From Maea johnstoni (lineage: Eukaryota; Annelida; Polychaeta; Spionida; Magelonidae), in NCBI GenBank assembly GCA_963942565.1, contig OZ012693.1:9794088-9858087 (forward strand): a stretch of 64,000 nucleotides of DNA. Direction: 5' to 3'. Shown piece after piece: positions 38,411 to 62,480 of the stretch. The number at the start of each line of letters is the position of its first letter. The stretch's first letter is position 1. The notes below the pieces were generated by a model, which saw nothing but the letters and a program-made list of their open reading frames with translations, made no database searches and had not been told where the DNA came from. Position numbers and translations under genes: made by a program.

Positions 38411-39721
38411 GATGCGATAGCTGATAAATGAGCTGTCTCTTGTGTTCACAATGTTTAGGTAACATGGTGGAGGTCATCGACCTCAAACGTGCCGGGTACC
38501 TCAAATATTAAATAGCCAAGAGGGGCAAATTGAGGGCTTGATCAGCTTGAACATGACAGCTTGTCCATGGCTGTGTCATGACTATCTGTTATGTCGAGCC
38601 CTGAAGGAGGACCCATATTAAAGGCACAGTCTCTGTCTCAAAGATGAGAACACTGTTAGGGTGTTTCAGGCTTCTACTCAGTTGTACTACATTGCACTCA
38701 CCAATCTGTCTGGCTACTTGCCACAACGATTCAGATTTGATTACCCCCCTGGTATGACTATACTTTACATTTTGGAACGTTTCATTTTGAAAAAGATAGC
38801 TGAAGCTTAAAACTAGTCTAGAATGATTTCTAGTTTGAGCAACAGTTGTTAAATCTGATTTTGAGCAACAGTTGCTCAATCCGGTGACGGCAAAAAAGAG
38901 AAAGTCACTAAAGATTTTCATCTTCAAACAAATCTAAAACAAAATCAAGAAATCCCCTCATGTCTTACAGAAGAACCGTTTGAAACCAGGATACTAGTAG
39001 TCAATAGAATGCCCACACCTACGAGTTTGACACCACAGTACAATTAAAGATATGTAAATTCACTGCTCCACTGTCAGGGGTCTAGAGTACTCTAGACCAT
39101 GCCAGATGCCATGTACTCAAAATGGTTAAAATAAGTCAATATTCCTTATTGAATCTAGAAAATCTAACACATTAAAAATCATATCCTTAGGTAAAGATTT
39201 TAAAACCCATTCATGCTTGAAATGATCCATTCAGATGAGTTCTTTCAACTGAAACACTCCCTTAATTCATTTTAGAAGGTCATATCAGGTTACAACCCTT
39301 GTTATCATGTTCATTCATCTAAATGAAAGGAAATTTAAAAAGAAAAACAAGTTTGTTTCAATAAGCATTAATCAGATATTTGGCAGCATTCCTTAACTTA
39401 GGGCAAACTATAAGACTAACCATGCAATTCCATTTTTACTTTGTTTCTAAATAAGAGAACAGGATTGCAGTTCACCAAGTAAACCATTTGCTTCTCCTGC
39501 ACCCAAAAACAGCCTGACTATTTTGGGGTTTTTTTCTTGCCAAAGCATTTGTATGAAAGTATTTAAAGAAGAAGGCTAACTCAGAAGCAGATATAACTTT
39601 TCTAGAATTATTTTGAGAATTCATGCTATTTTTTGAGTTTCAGACAATGACTCGTATTAGGGAAATTTCCCTAAAGTACATGTACCATATGGAGCTTTGA
39701 CTATGAGATGTGTACAGACCT

Positions 39722-40612
39722 GTTAAAATTCCCAATGGGGTATAGATAGTTTGTTTCAATTTAAATTATCTTCCATGAACTTAACTCTGCAACTGGAAAA
39801 GCACTATTCTGGGGCCTGCATATATAAATTACCAAGCAATATCAAGGATTCATCATCCTAACTTTTCTGCTTTCCTATGTAGCACATCTATAATGATCAA
39901 GTGCCTTTGTTTGGTAAAAATGTGTTCCTCATTATTTCTATGATCACAATAAATTGATGCAATTTTGAACAGGCACCCTCTAATACGGACTTTTAACTGC
40001 ACTCTAAATCTCTAACTTTAGATTAAATTGAATTCTAAATTTTCATAGCCTTTTGACCCTTTACGACCTAGTAAGCAAGTGAAAGTGAAATACAAGTACA
40101 ATATTGCTTAGAGTATATTGTATTGTATTGTATTGCATTTTTATTGACCAAATCATGATGATTCGAAATTACAGATTCAAACATATAAATTGAACAATAA
40201 ACTAAATAAACACAAACAAAAACATAAACGGTTATCCTCATGACTTCCAGGATTGGCACACACATTTTTGAGATGCGAATCACTGTTCTGTGTCAATTAT
40301 TACAAAAGTTATAGCAATTTTAGTTTCCCTTACTCCAAAATCTGACCAAATCTTTGACGTCTGGGTGACGAGAAAGAATGCCGTTTGTCTCGCTTACTGC
40401 CGGGTTTCCATAGCTCTTCCCTGATTTTTCTTAACAGTGGTTTAGGCAGCTTCAATCATATGTATGGTAACGTAGGGTACACTCATACATATTTCTATAT
40501 ATGTATTTTATGTGTGTCTGTATGTATGCATGTATGTAATGTATGTATGTATGTATATTTAGTCAATTCTCGTACTGTTTTTGTTACACATTTATCAATA
40601 TTGTGGCACTCA
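39722..40612 (+). repeat. Direct duplication, copy B
   Basis: It is collinear with 36700-37770, except for the ATTGT-tailed insert at 40112-40256 and the G-run MITE at its right edge. Confidence 0.7.
40112..40256 (-). repeat. Retroposon 3' tail with ATTGT repeats
   Basis: On the minus strand it ends GGTCAATAAAAATGCAATAC followed by short repeats. It is present in the duplicated block at 39722-40612 and absent from its partner at 36700-37770, so it was inserted after the duplication. Confidence 0.55.
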
Positions 40613-41066
40613 GGTACAGAGGGGGGCCGCACCTTAGTTACGTATTTCGCGGAAGAAGGGGTCTTTTTTGAAGACCTCCGCATGTCCGCGATTTTGTAAA
40701 AGAAGGGTACTTTTTTGTACCCAGGTACGAAGTATGGGGGTCAAAATACCCTTACAATCCACGAAACATACGCAGCTCTGACGCGGAGTGACTCCCGAAG
40801 TATCTTGGCATCCGAGTTTGCTGCCGCCACTTGCTGCCGCTAAACACGCAGAGGATTATAAAATCTAAAGTCAAAATACGTGTTTCCGTACATCCAATGT
40901 CAGTGTTTTGATAAAAGAAGGGGTGTTTATTTAGTGGAAAAAGTCAGCGTTTTTATTAAAATAAGGGTGCTTTTTTGGCCAGAAATCAGTGCTTTAGGGG
41001 TATTTTTTAATTTTGATAACGAACGTATGCGCCCCCCTAAATACCCAAGTGCCCCCCCCCCCCGGG
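40604..41066 (+). mobile_element. G-run/C-run-ended MITE, copy 2
   Basis: It is collinear with the copy at 14091 from GGCACTCAG through ACGTATTTCGCGGAAGAAGG, CAATGTCAGTGTTTTGATAA and CGTATGCGCCCCCCTAAATA to CCCCCCCCGGG. The left G-run is only six bases here. It sits at the right edge of the duplicated block 39722-40612. Confidence 0.7.
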
Positions 41067-41599
41067 AGAGGTACACACTTGACTGTCGTCTGAAACTGTG
41101 CTGCCATCTATAGTTTGAGGGAGACATCAAACCTATATTTATCACCCAGTGACAGTGTACATGGTGGTGGGGGCGTTAAACCTAACTCGAAATACTAAGT
41201 TCGAATTCTGAGCTCGTTAGTAAACATGGAAAGCTATTTCAGGAACATGATGTAACATTGCTCTGCTCTTCTAGGGAACTGGCAGCGCAAACTCCCTGAT
41301 GATATAGACAAAGGTTATTTGCGTGAGCGATATTACAGGAATCTTGTCTCTGCGTACAATATTTACGTTCACAGTTTATGGCACAGGACGCTTATCCACA
41401 AGTGCATACAATATCTATGCTTGTAACACTTTCCGAGGATTGTACAGCGTCCGGGTAGAGCAGAGGCCTTTCTGGTGAGTTACACAGGAGCGTGCGAGAG
41501 AGTAGTATTCAAATGCATTGGCATTGGCAATATTGGAATGTAATTTTGCCTATTATCCCAACGTGTACCATCATAACCTATTGGCATCTGGAGCCTACG

Positions 41600-42035
41600 A
41601 GCGATATTCAATATACAATGACAACAAAGCAATCTATGGGATGCCATGTGGCAAACAAATGTATCACATACATGTATGTTAATCGCAATGTTCCCGAAAA
41701 AATGACATTGAATCGAAATAGGAAATTCACATACTAGTACTACAGTATAATGATAAAGCAATATGTATTACTATGATAACAAAGCAATGTATACATATCA
41801 TAATAGCAAAGCTAAATGTGATATTTCAAGAATACATAAAGCAATACATGGAGTATCATACTTGCAAAGCAATATATGAGATATGTCATCATAATGCAAT
41901 ATGCCAAACACCTCGACAACAAAACAGCTTAAAACACAATTTTAGAAAGCAATATGTGAAATATCTTGATAATGGAAATATGAATACCATGATAAAAAAA
42001 GCAAAAATGACGTATCATGATCGTATACAAATATT
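41600..42035 (+). repeat. Degenerate minisatellite of roughly 27-30 bp units
   Basis: AAAGCAATATGT, AAAGCAATGTAT, AAAGCAATACAT, AAAGCAATATAT and AAAGCAATATGT recur, each followed by a GATAT-CATGATAA-like segment. An open frame across it is probably chance. Confidence 0.55.
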
Positions 42036-43423
42036 TTGAGAAACAGATTAATGGGAGGTTTTTATTGATAATTTTCATTCGATTATTTTTAGCAATATTA
42101 CACACTTTGATGAGTTATGGTGAGTGATGTCCGTCTATGTAGGCACTTCAGCTACAATGGGTTGAGGCTTACTGTACTTAGATGCAACATAGACTTCCTT
42201 TTCCACAGGTCGGAATTTCGCATACGGCCAGACATATTCTGTATAGGTTAGAGGACGGAAAGAGTGTTTTATGGAAATTAAACCACGAGCGGTAGCGAGT
42301 TGGTTTGATGAACATAAAACATGAGTGAAGTACTCTAACACATTTAGCACTCAGTGTCCACTACAATGCTGGCTTCTGATTGGTCTAGCCTGACCAACTG
42401 TTTGTTTTTGTACAATTTTATTGCTGTGCATTCTCATAGTAATACAATGGGTCTCTGTGGATTCTCATAGAGTACTCTTGCAGTATTTTATGAAAAATAG
42501 AGCACGGCAATGCTGGCTTCTGATTGGCCCAAACCGCCTAGCTGTGTGCTAACTTAAGATAACTGAGCTTGATTTCTCTACATATACTCTACAGATAGCT
42601 GAGCCACAGAATTTGAAATGAATTTGGATTATCTTCAGAGGCTGTCGTGGATAGCCAGTTGTAGATAGTGATAAATCACTGTCTATCTCTAAATCGTATC
42701 CCCAGACAGTGATAAGAGGTAAGATTAAGGAGGCAGTGGTAACGATTTTGACCACCCGGCGTGAAAGATTTCCGCTGGTTGAGAGGGTCAACTTTCAAGG
42801 CTTGATTTAGCCTCTAACCAAACAATGCAATAGACCTAGGTCAGAAAATGAACAAAGGTTGTTTTAATACGAGGGTGTCGGATGTCCTGTCAAGTGACGA
42901 CAACTTAACGCTTTCCTAGAATGCCTGAATTCCTCTGGAGTATGGAAAAATGTAGAAAATTGGGTTAAGAGGAATTTAGATGAGAACACAAAATATCGGA
43001 CATTACAAAAAATCTTTGTAAGTGATTAGAATAGCAAAATAATGGAAATGATTACTTCTGCGACAAACATAATTTATCAACATAGACAAAAAGGAACAAT
43101 CTGAAAATGGATGAAACCGAATATAATGTTTATAATTATGTAAAAGCTATAGAATTTGATTTGAAAATAATGGCAAATAATACGTTTTTGACATCTTGTG
43201 CAAACGTACATGATTTGTGACTGTAGTGCCCTAAATAAAAAATCCAGTTGTGACTTCAGTAATTTTCGGAAAACTTGACAGAGAATTAATCATGAGATCC
43301 CAACTCACAACTCTTTGTCAGAATTTTTTTTATCCCAACGTTATTTCCCCAAAGTATTATAGATCCATACGGCATTGGAAAAGACAGTCCCCGAACATGA
43401 GTGGGTTAAATCATTTAGAAATG

Positions 43424-43560
43424 TTCACCCTTCTGATTCTGGGACTGTTTTTTGCCCAATGTACATGAAGGCAAAACATTATGAAAACCACCTAAACCCT
43501 GTCATGTTCATTAGATAACTCTCACTCACTGACTACTCTCAGTTTGCACATGTGGTGGCG
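43424..43560 (+). mobile_element. TTAA-type MITE, family 1, diverged fragment
   Basis: CACCCTTCTGATTCTGGGAC, CTAAACCCTGTCATGTTC and GATAACTCTCACTCACTGAC follow the order seen in the better copies. The right end is not clear. A similar start only (TTAACACTTGCAATGATGAG) occurs at about 9629. Confidence 0.5.
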
Positions 43561-44569
43561 TGAGGTTATATTAATCACCTTGCTCTGGTGTGACCTTGTC
43601 TGCTCTCGAATATCGGACATGGGAGGTAGTAACGGATTAGGACAATACTCTTTGTATACAATATCTGAGTCAAGAGACAACAAGTTTTTGTTCCCTGATA
43701 ATCCTCTTTAAGAGTATTTAGTTAACTTTTTTGTCTCATCCTTATTAGTTATAATCTCTGAGCTAGAGACTACACTTTTCAACTAACCTCTTAAAAAAGT
43801 ATTTAGTTATCCTTTTTGTTTTGTTCGTATTATGTTTGTATCATCTTACTTGTATTATGTTTTTAGTTCTTTGTTCTGTTTATTTGTATCATTTTATGCC
43901 ACCAGACAATATTAGTCAATAAAGATACATACATACACACGCCGATTTCTATGAGATTACATTGAGGGGAATTATACTCAGTCAAACCGGAGTACGATCA
44001 TCCACGACTAATTTCCCTAATTTCCCAAATCGGAACTGGGAGGTTCCAATTTTGAAATTAGACTTATTACAATCACACTGCGTGACTCATCATCATACGA
44101 TGTTCGAAGCCGAATATCGTGGAAATATAGCACGATAATCGCAAGTCAAACAATTTATGTCTTGCGATTATCTCATGATAACCCGATTATCTCATGATAA
44201 CCGACAAGACATACGTGCGATATTCTTGCGATCTTTCTCGTACAATATTCATACGACAATTGTAAGTCTAAGCATTGAACTTGAGTCTAGTATTTAGGTC
44301 AGACATTAGTACAAACATTGTACGAATGTCGTACGATAATGGCAAGTGAAGAAATTGTTTAACAATCAGTACTTAGTTGCGATCAAGATCCCAAACTAGT
44401 ACTGACAATTTTAGACGGATTCGATTCCGTTTTTTGACTTAAGGCATGCCGGATTCGTATCTGTCTGTTACATGATACATGCAATTTTCGGGTCCGACCT
44501 GACAATTTCGGAATCGTACGACAGTTGGATTTCGGTGAGACGTGAATGGGGCATAAGCTTATCATACAA

Positions 44570-45190
44570 ACTTCGACGATTTTAGGGGAGCACATTAAGA
44601 TAAAATATAGGATAGTACTACGTCGATTTTTAGGAGAACATAACTTTGATGGAATTGGGATAATTGTACGAAACTCGCTAAATTTTAGAGGAAGACATTG
44701 AGAGGGGATATAGGACTGTTTTACGAAACTAGCCGAGTTATGGGAGAAGACGCATTGAGAGAAATTATAGGCTATGTTCTCCTAAAAATCGCCGATTTTA
44801 GGAGAACACACTGAGAGAGAATAAACGTTAATGATATGAACCTTGCCGATCTTTAGCAGAACACATTGAGAGAGAATATAGGTTAATGATATGAACCTTG
44901 CCGATCTTTAGCAGAACACATTGAGAGAGAATATAGGTTAATGATATGAACCTTGCCGATCTTTAGGAGAACACATTGAGAGAGAATATCAGTTAATGAA
45001 AGGAAACCCGCCGATCTTTAGCAGAACACATTGAGAGAATATATAGGTTAATGATATGAACCTTGTCGATTTTTAGGAGAACACTCTGAGAGAGAATATA
45101 GATAATGATACAAAACTTGCCGATTTTTAGGAGAACACATTGAGAGAGAATATAGGTTTATGACAGAAAACTCGCCGACTTTTAGAAGCA
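44570..45190 (+). repeat. 55-bp minisatellite, about 11 units
   Basis: Unit with TTGCCGATCTTTAGCAGAAC, ACATTGAGAGAGAATATAGG and TTAATGATATGAACC. The best units are 55 bases apart (44861, 44916) and the left units are diverged. Confidence 0.9.
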
Positions 45191-45407
45191 GAACTGGAAT
45201 AGGATAAATGTAGCCCTGTAAATACTGTATAATAAAAGTATCTCATATCCCATTAGCTCTGATAATTGTACCATGATTTATATATTCATTTAATAACACA
45301 TTATTATATATTCATTTAATAACACATTATTGTAATTGATACAAAATTTGGTACTATGTACATTATGATTTTTGTGACATCGTTACAGTCAATACACATA
45401 CATACAT

Positions 45408-45605
45408 ACATTGAGAGAGAATATAGGTTGATGATAGGAGCCTCGCCGATTTTAGAATATAGGTTGATGAAAGGAAACTCTGAGAGAGGATATAGGATAG
45501 CGATACGAATCTGGCCGATTTTAGGAGAACACTATGAGAGAGAATGTAGGTTAGTGATACGAAACTGGCCGATTTGTGGGAGAACACATCGAAAGAGAAA
45601 TGTAC
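45408..45605 (+). repeat. Diverged continuation of the 55-bp minisatellite
   Basis: ACATTGAGAGAGAATATAGG, CTCGCCGATTTTAG and CTGGCCGATTTTAGGAGAAC recur after about 220 bases of other sequence. Confidence 0.8.
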
Positions 45606-45973
45606 ATTGGCAATTCAGATAGGGTAAATGACTGATAATAAACATATCCATTCACAGGGAATCGATCAAAAATGATTAAACACATAACACGTATAATAAA
45701 ATTTAGTACAATGAAATATAAAACATAGGTTTATTTATAATATTTAAAAATATTTTCTTTAAAAATCTATTTAAATATATGAATAATCAAAATGTCCAAT
45801 TCCATCTTCATACAATTACTCCGTTCAGCATTGCTCTACATAATAAGACCTTCGTGAGTTCGTGAATATGTCTATCATATAGTAAGTGTGTGAAATCATT
45901 GCTTTATTTCAGAATAATGAATTTATGAGGCGAAGTACACTAATAACATAGAGTATTCCCCACGCGCAAGAAT

Positions 45974-51464
<5,491 letters not shown>

Positions 51465-51777
51465 ATGACACTGCGGTGGGCATTCCACATCCTCCAGATG
51501 GCGCCACCACTCACGAATGGCAATGGCAGGACCTGGAGCTGACCTCTGAACATATTCTTCTGCGAATGTGCGTTAATACATACGGGTCATTCGGCGCCAA
51601 TTTTCCAAGCCAATAAGTTACAGCAAATATTGACTTTTTCCTATATAAGTTCAGATCATTGATAATTGTGTATGAGGGGTAGATTATTGCTGTCATGTTT
51701 GACATGCCTGCGTAATGCAGCCAGTGCAAAGTTACATTCTTTCAATTGAAGATTATTTCTATGGGAACTTTAACTAA

Positions 51778-52065
51778 TGTCGTTATTGTTGAAGGGGAAG
51801 TCAAATTTATAGATTGTTTCATACACTGTCTCCTTGGTTATAAGCTAGAATATACCGGCACGTTTCCTGTACCAGAAATATTTGAGTTAATCTTTTCCTT
51901 CGCTTGTTACATCTTCATTGTTACTGTTACTCATTCATACTGTTTACCTCATTTAATAGTGTATGGCAGATGGTATTGTTATGTCGATATTGCTGCAAAT
52001 ACTGTACATATATCTTAGGAAAGACTAGAGAACTGTCCGTCCAAATACGAATTATATAATTAAAT
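51778..52065 (+). repeat. SLC16 3' flank duplicated in inverse orientation at 29925-30178
   Basis: It has GTCAAATTTATAGATTGTTTC, CACTGTCTCCTTGGTTATAA and TGTCCGTCCAAATACG in the same order as the minus strand of the partner. It probably includes 3' UTR of the transporter gene. Confidence 0.75.
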
Positions 52066-52651
52066 TGCAATTCCCGTGATGTTTGGGTGCATTACAACTT
52101 AAGTCTCCACTATTGGTCATAAAACATTTATCTCTATTTCAAATTTGTATACTCAAAATTACGAATATTACACTTATCATAAATCAATACACATGTTAAT
52201 TACGATTATAAAATAGCAAAATGTTGTTTACACATCAACCTACCCTTCAAGGTTTAGCCATATATTTAATATTCAACCTTTTCAAAGAGAGGAGCAACAT
52301 GATTTGATACTGCATAATGTCCTGACTGTTTATTGAATGTAGAGCATGAGTACATACAGCGTTATTTTCTAAATGAATTAAGCCATGTTCAAGATTCTTC
52401 ACTAAGGAATGGCAAAACATATTTCATTACAACATTGAGCATAGACTATAACTAGAGTGGTATCTTTGACATGAACCATTCAACACGTCATAACTAAAAA
52501 AGATAGCATTTAGTCTTATTCGTTGTTTATCAACGCCTCTATACTAAACACCTATTTATGACCTGTCTCAACTGTCTCTCTGTAACACATTTAAGTATGG
52601 GTCCAGTCAAAAGGAATCTCTATGCAAGCCACCAAAGCGAAGCATGTGGTA

Positions 52652-53145
<494 letters not shown>

Positions 53146-53149
53146 GTAA

Positions 53150-54888
53150 ATATGAAACCAGCAGAGGATTAATATATTACAGCTGCCATAGAAAAATATA
53201 CATGACCAGAGTACACATCGTATGTAAATATATATATATTTCTTTTTAGTTACACGAAAAATATCTTTTCACTTACACAATAAAACTTCGTTGAAATGTT
53301 TACAACAGTTTTTTGTTATCTTTCATTATAGTAGTTTCTTCAAAATATTCCATTCTTTTTCAAAGATGTCTTCTTTCCCTCTTCGGCCATATTTCAATGG
53401 TTCACGTAGTACATCAGTTAAAATCATTTTGTCATTTACCATATTGTGTTGGTTATTTTTCAATTTTGACACAAAGATAGCTCACCAAAATATAGAAATA
53501 TCATCCGTGATCCATAATATTTCTAGACTTCCTAAGACACCTTTCACGAAGGGGATTAAGATAATTGCAAAGGCACTAACAATTTAATTCTAACAATACC
53601 TAAATAGATCAGAAAAATATCAAAAAGTGTTTGCAAAATTTTCCATTTTACCACTGTTGTCAAACTAGACTTTTACACAACCCATCTTTGATGATGAGTC
53701 GATCAAATTCAAATCATATATCGTATTTCCTTTACGAATTTCGGAGGATTTCCTTCCCATGAAAAAAGAACCAATAATCTGATTTATATTCGCCAAGATT
53801 TGAGAATTAGGGCTTGGTAGGGACCAGAGTATATAATTGAATTTTGAGAACAAAAGACTTTATAATGACTACTTTTCCTTTAGGGTTTAGCTTTCTTGTT
53901 CTGCAAACTGATGCAAGATTTCTGATATCTTTGATTTTCATTGATATGTTTCTTTCTGTGAGTTTACTCATTTAGAGCTATTATAACTTATGCCTAAAAC
54001 ATCAAACCCCTCAGTATATTTTGGGGTGAATTTCTTTTTCCAAGTTACACCCCTGTCCCTAAATTGTCAAATTTTTATTACGTTAATCTTATCTTTATTG
54101 CTTCCCAAACCTGTTTTTTTAAACCATTAGTGGTACCACTCAGATTATTTTTGTCATTATCAAGATGCACTGTAAATCCTACATTGCTAACACGTTTTTA
54201 TAAACTCACCTGACTTTGTTGTTAATATATATAGGAAAATGGATTTCACCTCAACATCTGTACTGGGCCTGATACACAAGATCATACTTCAAGAGCTAAC
54301 ATACCTTCTTTATAAGGGAACGAAGGTCCCTTTGCAAAACCCTAAATTCAGAAACCCATCTTCATGAGCAATGCTTGGGATATAATACTTAAGCCCCCTT
54401 TGAACATCAAGCACCAACAACTCGTGCATCTACCAGTTCTATTGTAATACAACTGGCAGATGAAAGGGGAGCTGTATTAGAACTAGACAGAGCTGATTAC
54501 ATCAATATAGGCCCAGGACATCGCTATCACTCAAAGCTGCACCACGAGATAAAATCTTACCTCACTTCAAAGTACATTAAGTAATCAATTTCTTACTAAA
54601 TGAGATGCTTAGGAGGAAAGAGACAGACATTACATGCTAAACTTCACGTAACCTCACGTCGCTGAACATCAGAAAGGATTGATCAAGGCTACATGTTACC
54701 GAAAATAGGTAAACCTAACAACCTATGAGTAAATAGCATCAATAGCATCAGATGGTTAGTTGTGAATCACTAGCTCAGTGTTCAAAGATGTGATAACATA
54801 AGTCTGGTATTGGATACTAGTACACCAGAGACTAGATACACATAGTTTTGATTGATAACAAAGAGAAGATGGTATTTCCTCTCTAGTG
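53150..54888 (-). mobile_element. L1/Tx1-type LINE-derived block, first copy, ends at gap
   Basis: Minus-strand interrupted frames read VVIIKSFVLKIQLYTLVP and EREDIFEKEWNILKKLL, then a 3' tail running into (AT)n. The block matches 55146-56916 in order at roughly 93% by eye. It stops at CTCTCTAGTG, the last bases before the 200-N gap. Confidence 0.7.
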
Positions 54889-55088
54889 NNNNNNNNNNNN
54901 NNNNNNNNNNNNNNNNNNNNNNNNNNNNNNNNNNNNNNNNNNNNNNNNNNNNNNNNNNNNNNNNNNNNNNNNNNNNNNNNNNNNNNNNNNNNNNNNNNNN
55001 NNNNNNNNNNNNNNNNNNNNNNNNNNNNNNNNNNNNNNNNNNNNNNNNNNNNNNNNNNNNNNNNNNNNNNNNNNNNNNNNNNNNNNNN
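54889..55088. other. Assembly gap, 200 N
   Basis: Exactly 200 N, between two copies of the same LINE-derived block. Confidence 1.
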
Positions 55089-55143
<55 letters not shown>

Positions 55144-55145
55144 TC
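55089..55145. repeat. (AT)n tract at the edge of the gap
   Basis: AT dinucleotides start directly after the 200-N gap, so the real length is unknown. Confidence 0.95.
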
Positions 55146-56916
55146 ATATATGTGTGTGTGTATATGAAACCAGCAGAATCGAAGATTGATATTCTACATT
55201 TGCCATAGGAAAATATACATTATCACAGTAGACATCTTTTGCAAATATTTATTTCTGTTTTAGTTACACATAAGATACATTTTCACTTACACAATAAACC
55301 TTTGTTGAAATGTTTACAATAGTTGTTTGTTATTCATTATAGTATTTTTTCAACTTATTCCATCCTTTTTCAAAGATGCCTTCTTTCCCTCTTAGGCCAT
55401 ACTTCGATTGTTCTCGGTCATACATTAGTCATACAAAAATGTTTTGACATAAACCATCTTTCAATTTTGACACAAAGGTAGCTCACCAAAATATACAAAC
55501 ATCATCCTTGTTCCATAATATTTCTAATCTTCCTACGACACCTTTCCAGAAGGGGTTGAAGATAAATTCATAGACTCTATCAGTATAATCCTAACAATAT
55601 CTCAATATCTAAATAGATCAGAAAATTCAAATACTGTTGGCAAAATGGAGAATTCTGCCCGTGTTGTCAAACTAGACTTTTACTCAACCCATCTTTGATG
55701 ATGAGTCGATCAAATTCAAATCGTATAACTTATTTCCTTTAAGAATTTCGGAGGTCTTACTTCCCATGAAAAAAAGAACCACTAATCTGATTTATATTCG
55801 CCAGGATTTATGAATTAGGGCTTGGTAGGGACCAGAGTAAATAAGTGAATTTTGAGAACAAAATACTTTATAATGACTACTTTTCCATAAGGGGTTAGCT
55901 TTCTTGTACTGCAAACTGATGCAAAATTTCTGATATCTTTGATTTTCATTGATATGTTTCTTTCTGTGAGTTTACTCATTTAGAGCTATTATAATTTATG
56001 CCTAAAACATCAAACTCCTCGTATATTTTGGGGGGTGAATTTCCCCTTCCAAGTTACACTCCTGTCCCTTATTGGTCCAATTTTTATTACATTGATCTTA
56101 TCTTTATTGCTTCCCAGACCAGTTTTTTTAAACGATTCCAGTGCACGCGTGGTACCACTCAGACTATTTTTGTCATTATCAAGATGCACTGTAAATCCTG
56201 CATTGCTAACACTCTTTTTATAAACTCACCTCTCTTTGATGTAAATATATATAGGAAAATGGATTTCACCTCAACATCTGTACTGGTCCTGGAACACAAG
56301 ATCACACTTCAAGAGCTAACATACCTTCTTTATAAGGCAACGAAGGTCCCTTTGCAAAATCATGAATTCAGAAACTCATCTTCATGATCAATGCTTGGGA
56401 TATAATACTTAAGCCCCCTTTGAACATCAAGCACCAACAACTCCTGCATCTACCAGTTCTATTTTAATAAAGGGGAGCTGTATGAGTACTAGACAGAGCT
56501 GATTACATCAATAGAGGTCCAGGACAACGCTCTCACTCATAGCTGCACCACAAGATAAAATCTTACCTCACTTCAAAGTACATTAAGTAATCAATATCTT
56601 ACTAAATGAGATGCTTAGGAGGAAAGAGACAGACATTACATGCTAAACTTCACGTCACCTCACGTTGATGAACATCAGAAAGGATTGATCAAGGGTACAT
56701 GTTACCGAAAATAGGTAAACCTAACAACACATGAATAAATATCATCAATAGCATCAGCTGGTTAGTTGTGGAATTACTAGCTCATCGTTCAAATGTATGA
56801 TAACATAAGTCTGGTATTAGATACTAGTATACCAGAGACTAGATACACATAGTTTTGATTGATAACAAAAGAGAAGATGGTATTTCCTCTCTAGTGTCAC
56901 TAAATATAGATGAGAT
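55146..56916 (-). mobile_element. L1/Tx1-type LINE-derived block, second copy
   Basis: It begins after an (AT)n tract with GAAACCAGCAG as the first copy does, and continues past CTCTCTAGTG into unique sequence (TCACTAAATATAGATGAG). It contains the same ORF2 C-terminal remains on the minus strand. Confidence 0.7.
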
Positions 56917-57608
56917 CATTGCAAAGCCAAACAAACAAAATGTACAATTTACTAATAACATTTTACAGCAAATCCTCTGATATATCTACCCGATAGATCG
57001 GAGCAATTATTGATTGAATACAACTGATAATAAAGTTGAAACAGAACAGACAAATATAGTAAATACTAGTATCAGGGACAAAGTGGTTAATAGAAATAAA
57101 ATGAAAATAATATAAACGAAAAAAAGGTCAAAACCTCTTAAACAAATTGGGTTAATTAAAATAAAAAATAAAACTAGTAGTCCTCCATCTTTGATGCAAT
57201 GAATCAAGCAAAATGTTCTTTTAAAAATATAATGTATATGCTCCCAGAAGGGTTATCAATAATATCTGTTGATGGTAAGAAAGCCTTTGTTCTGAGTGTG
57301 GTGCTAATTTTAACCATGTTATTTACCTACCTAACCAGGTGCGGACCTTGTAATATTTACTATGTTTACTATTAAACAAGAGGCTAGCTCAATACCCTAG
57401 CAGCGCTGGTGGAAAGTTTCTTGCAGCTTATCCTTGAAATCCCAAACGTGTCAGTAGTTTTTTACGTTTTCCGATATTTAGCCAAGAGTTCAGTTGGGTA
57501 ATTAGGCTATAGAACAGATTCAGGTCTACTAGTATATTGAGGTTTTAGTTCCCACAAGTGCCACTAAAGGCTGTTTAGATAAGCAGCAAATGTTTGAACT
57601 ATTTTCAA

Positions 57609-57614
57609 TTTATT
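57609..57614 (-). promoter_or_regulatory. Polyadenylation signal AATAAA of the PAN/fibrinogen-like gene
   Basis: AATAAA on the minus strand 52 bases after the stop codon, a normal place for a poly(A) signal. It was chosen by position only. Confidence 0.5.
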
Positions 57615-57665
57615 GTTTCTGGATTGATCATTTGGTGAAATATTGTAGTTGTTGAGAGGCATTTT

Positions 57666-62321
<4,656 letters not shown>

Positions 62322-62480
62322 TATCCGCGCCTAATTTCTAATACGTTGCTGCCGGACGACCACTTAACTGGTGAAAATTTCATTTATGAATGTACAAATG
62401 TGTTTATGTCCGTACATATACGTAGGCATAGCTCCATTTAAAAAAGTAATCTATATAGATAATTCTGTTTATTGTCTCAG

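Larger units (their letters stand above)
41070..44569. other. Gene-free stretch
   Basis: It contains the degenerate minisatellite at 41600, two copies of AATGCTGGCTTCTGATTGG about 142 bases apart (42365, 42509), a MITE fragment at 43424, and a region near 44100-44340 rich in CGTACGATAAT and CTTGCGATTATC-type short inverted repeats. No gene was recognised. Confidence 0.55.

Noticed and set aside
38589-38927. 112-residue minus frame
   Set aside because: No recognisable domain, no signal or anchor, and no neighbouring exons with compatible phase.
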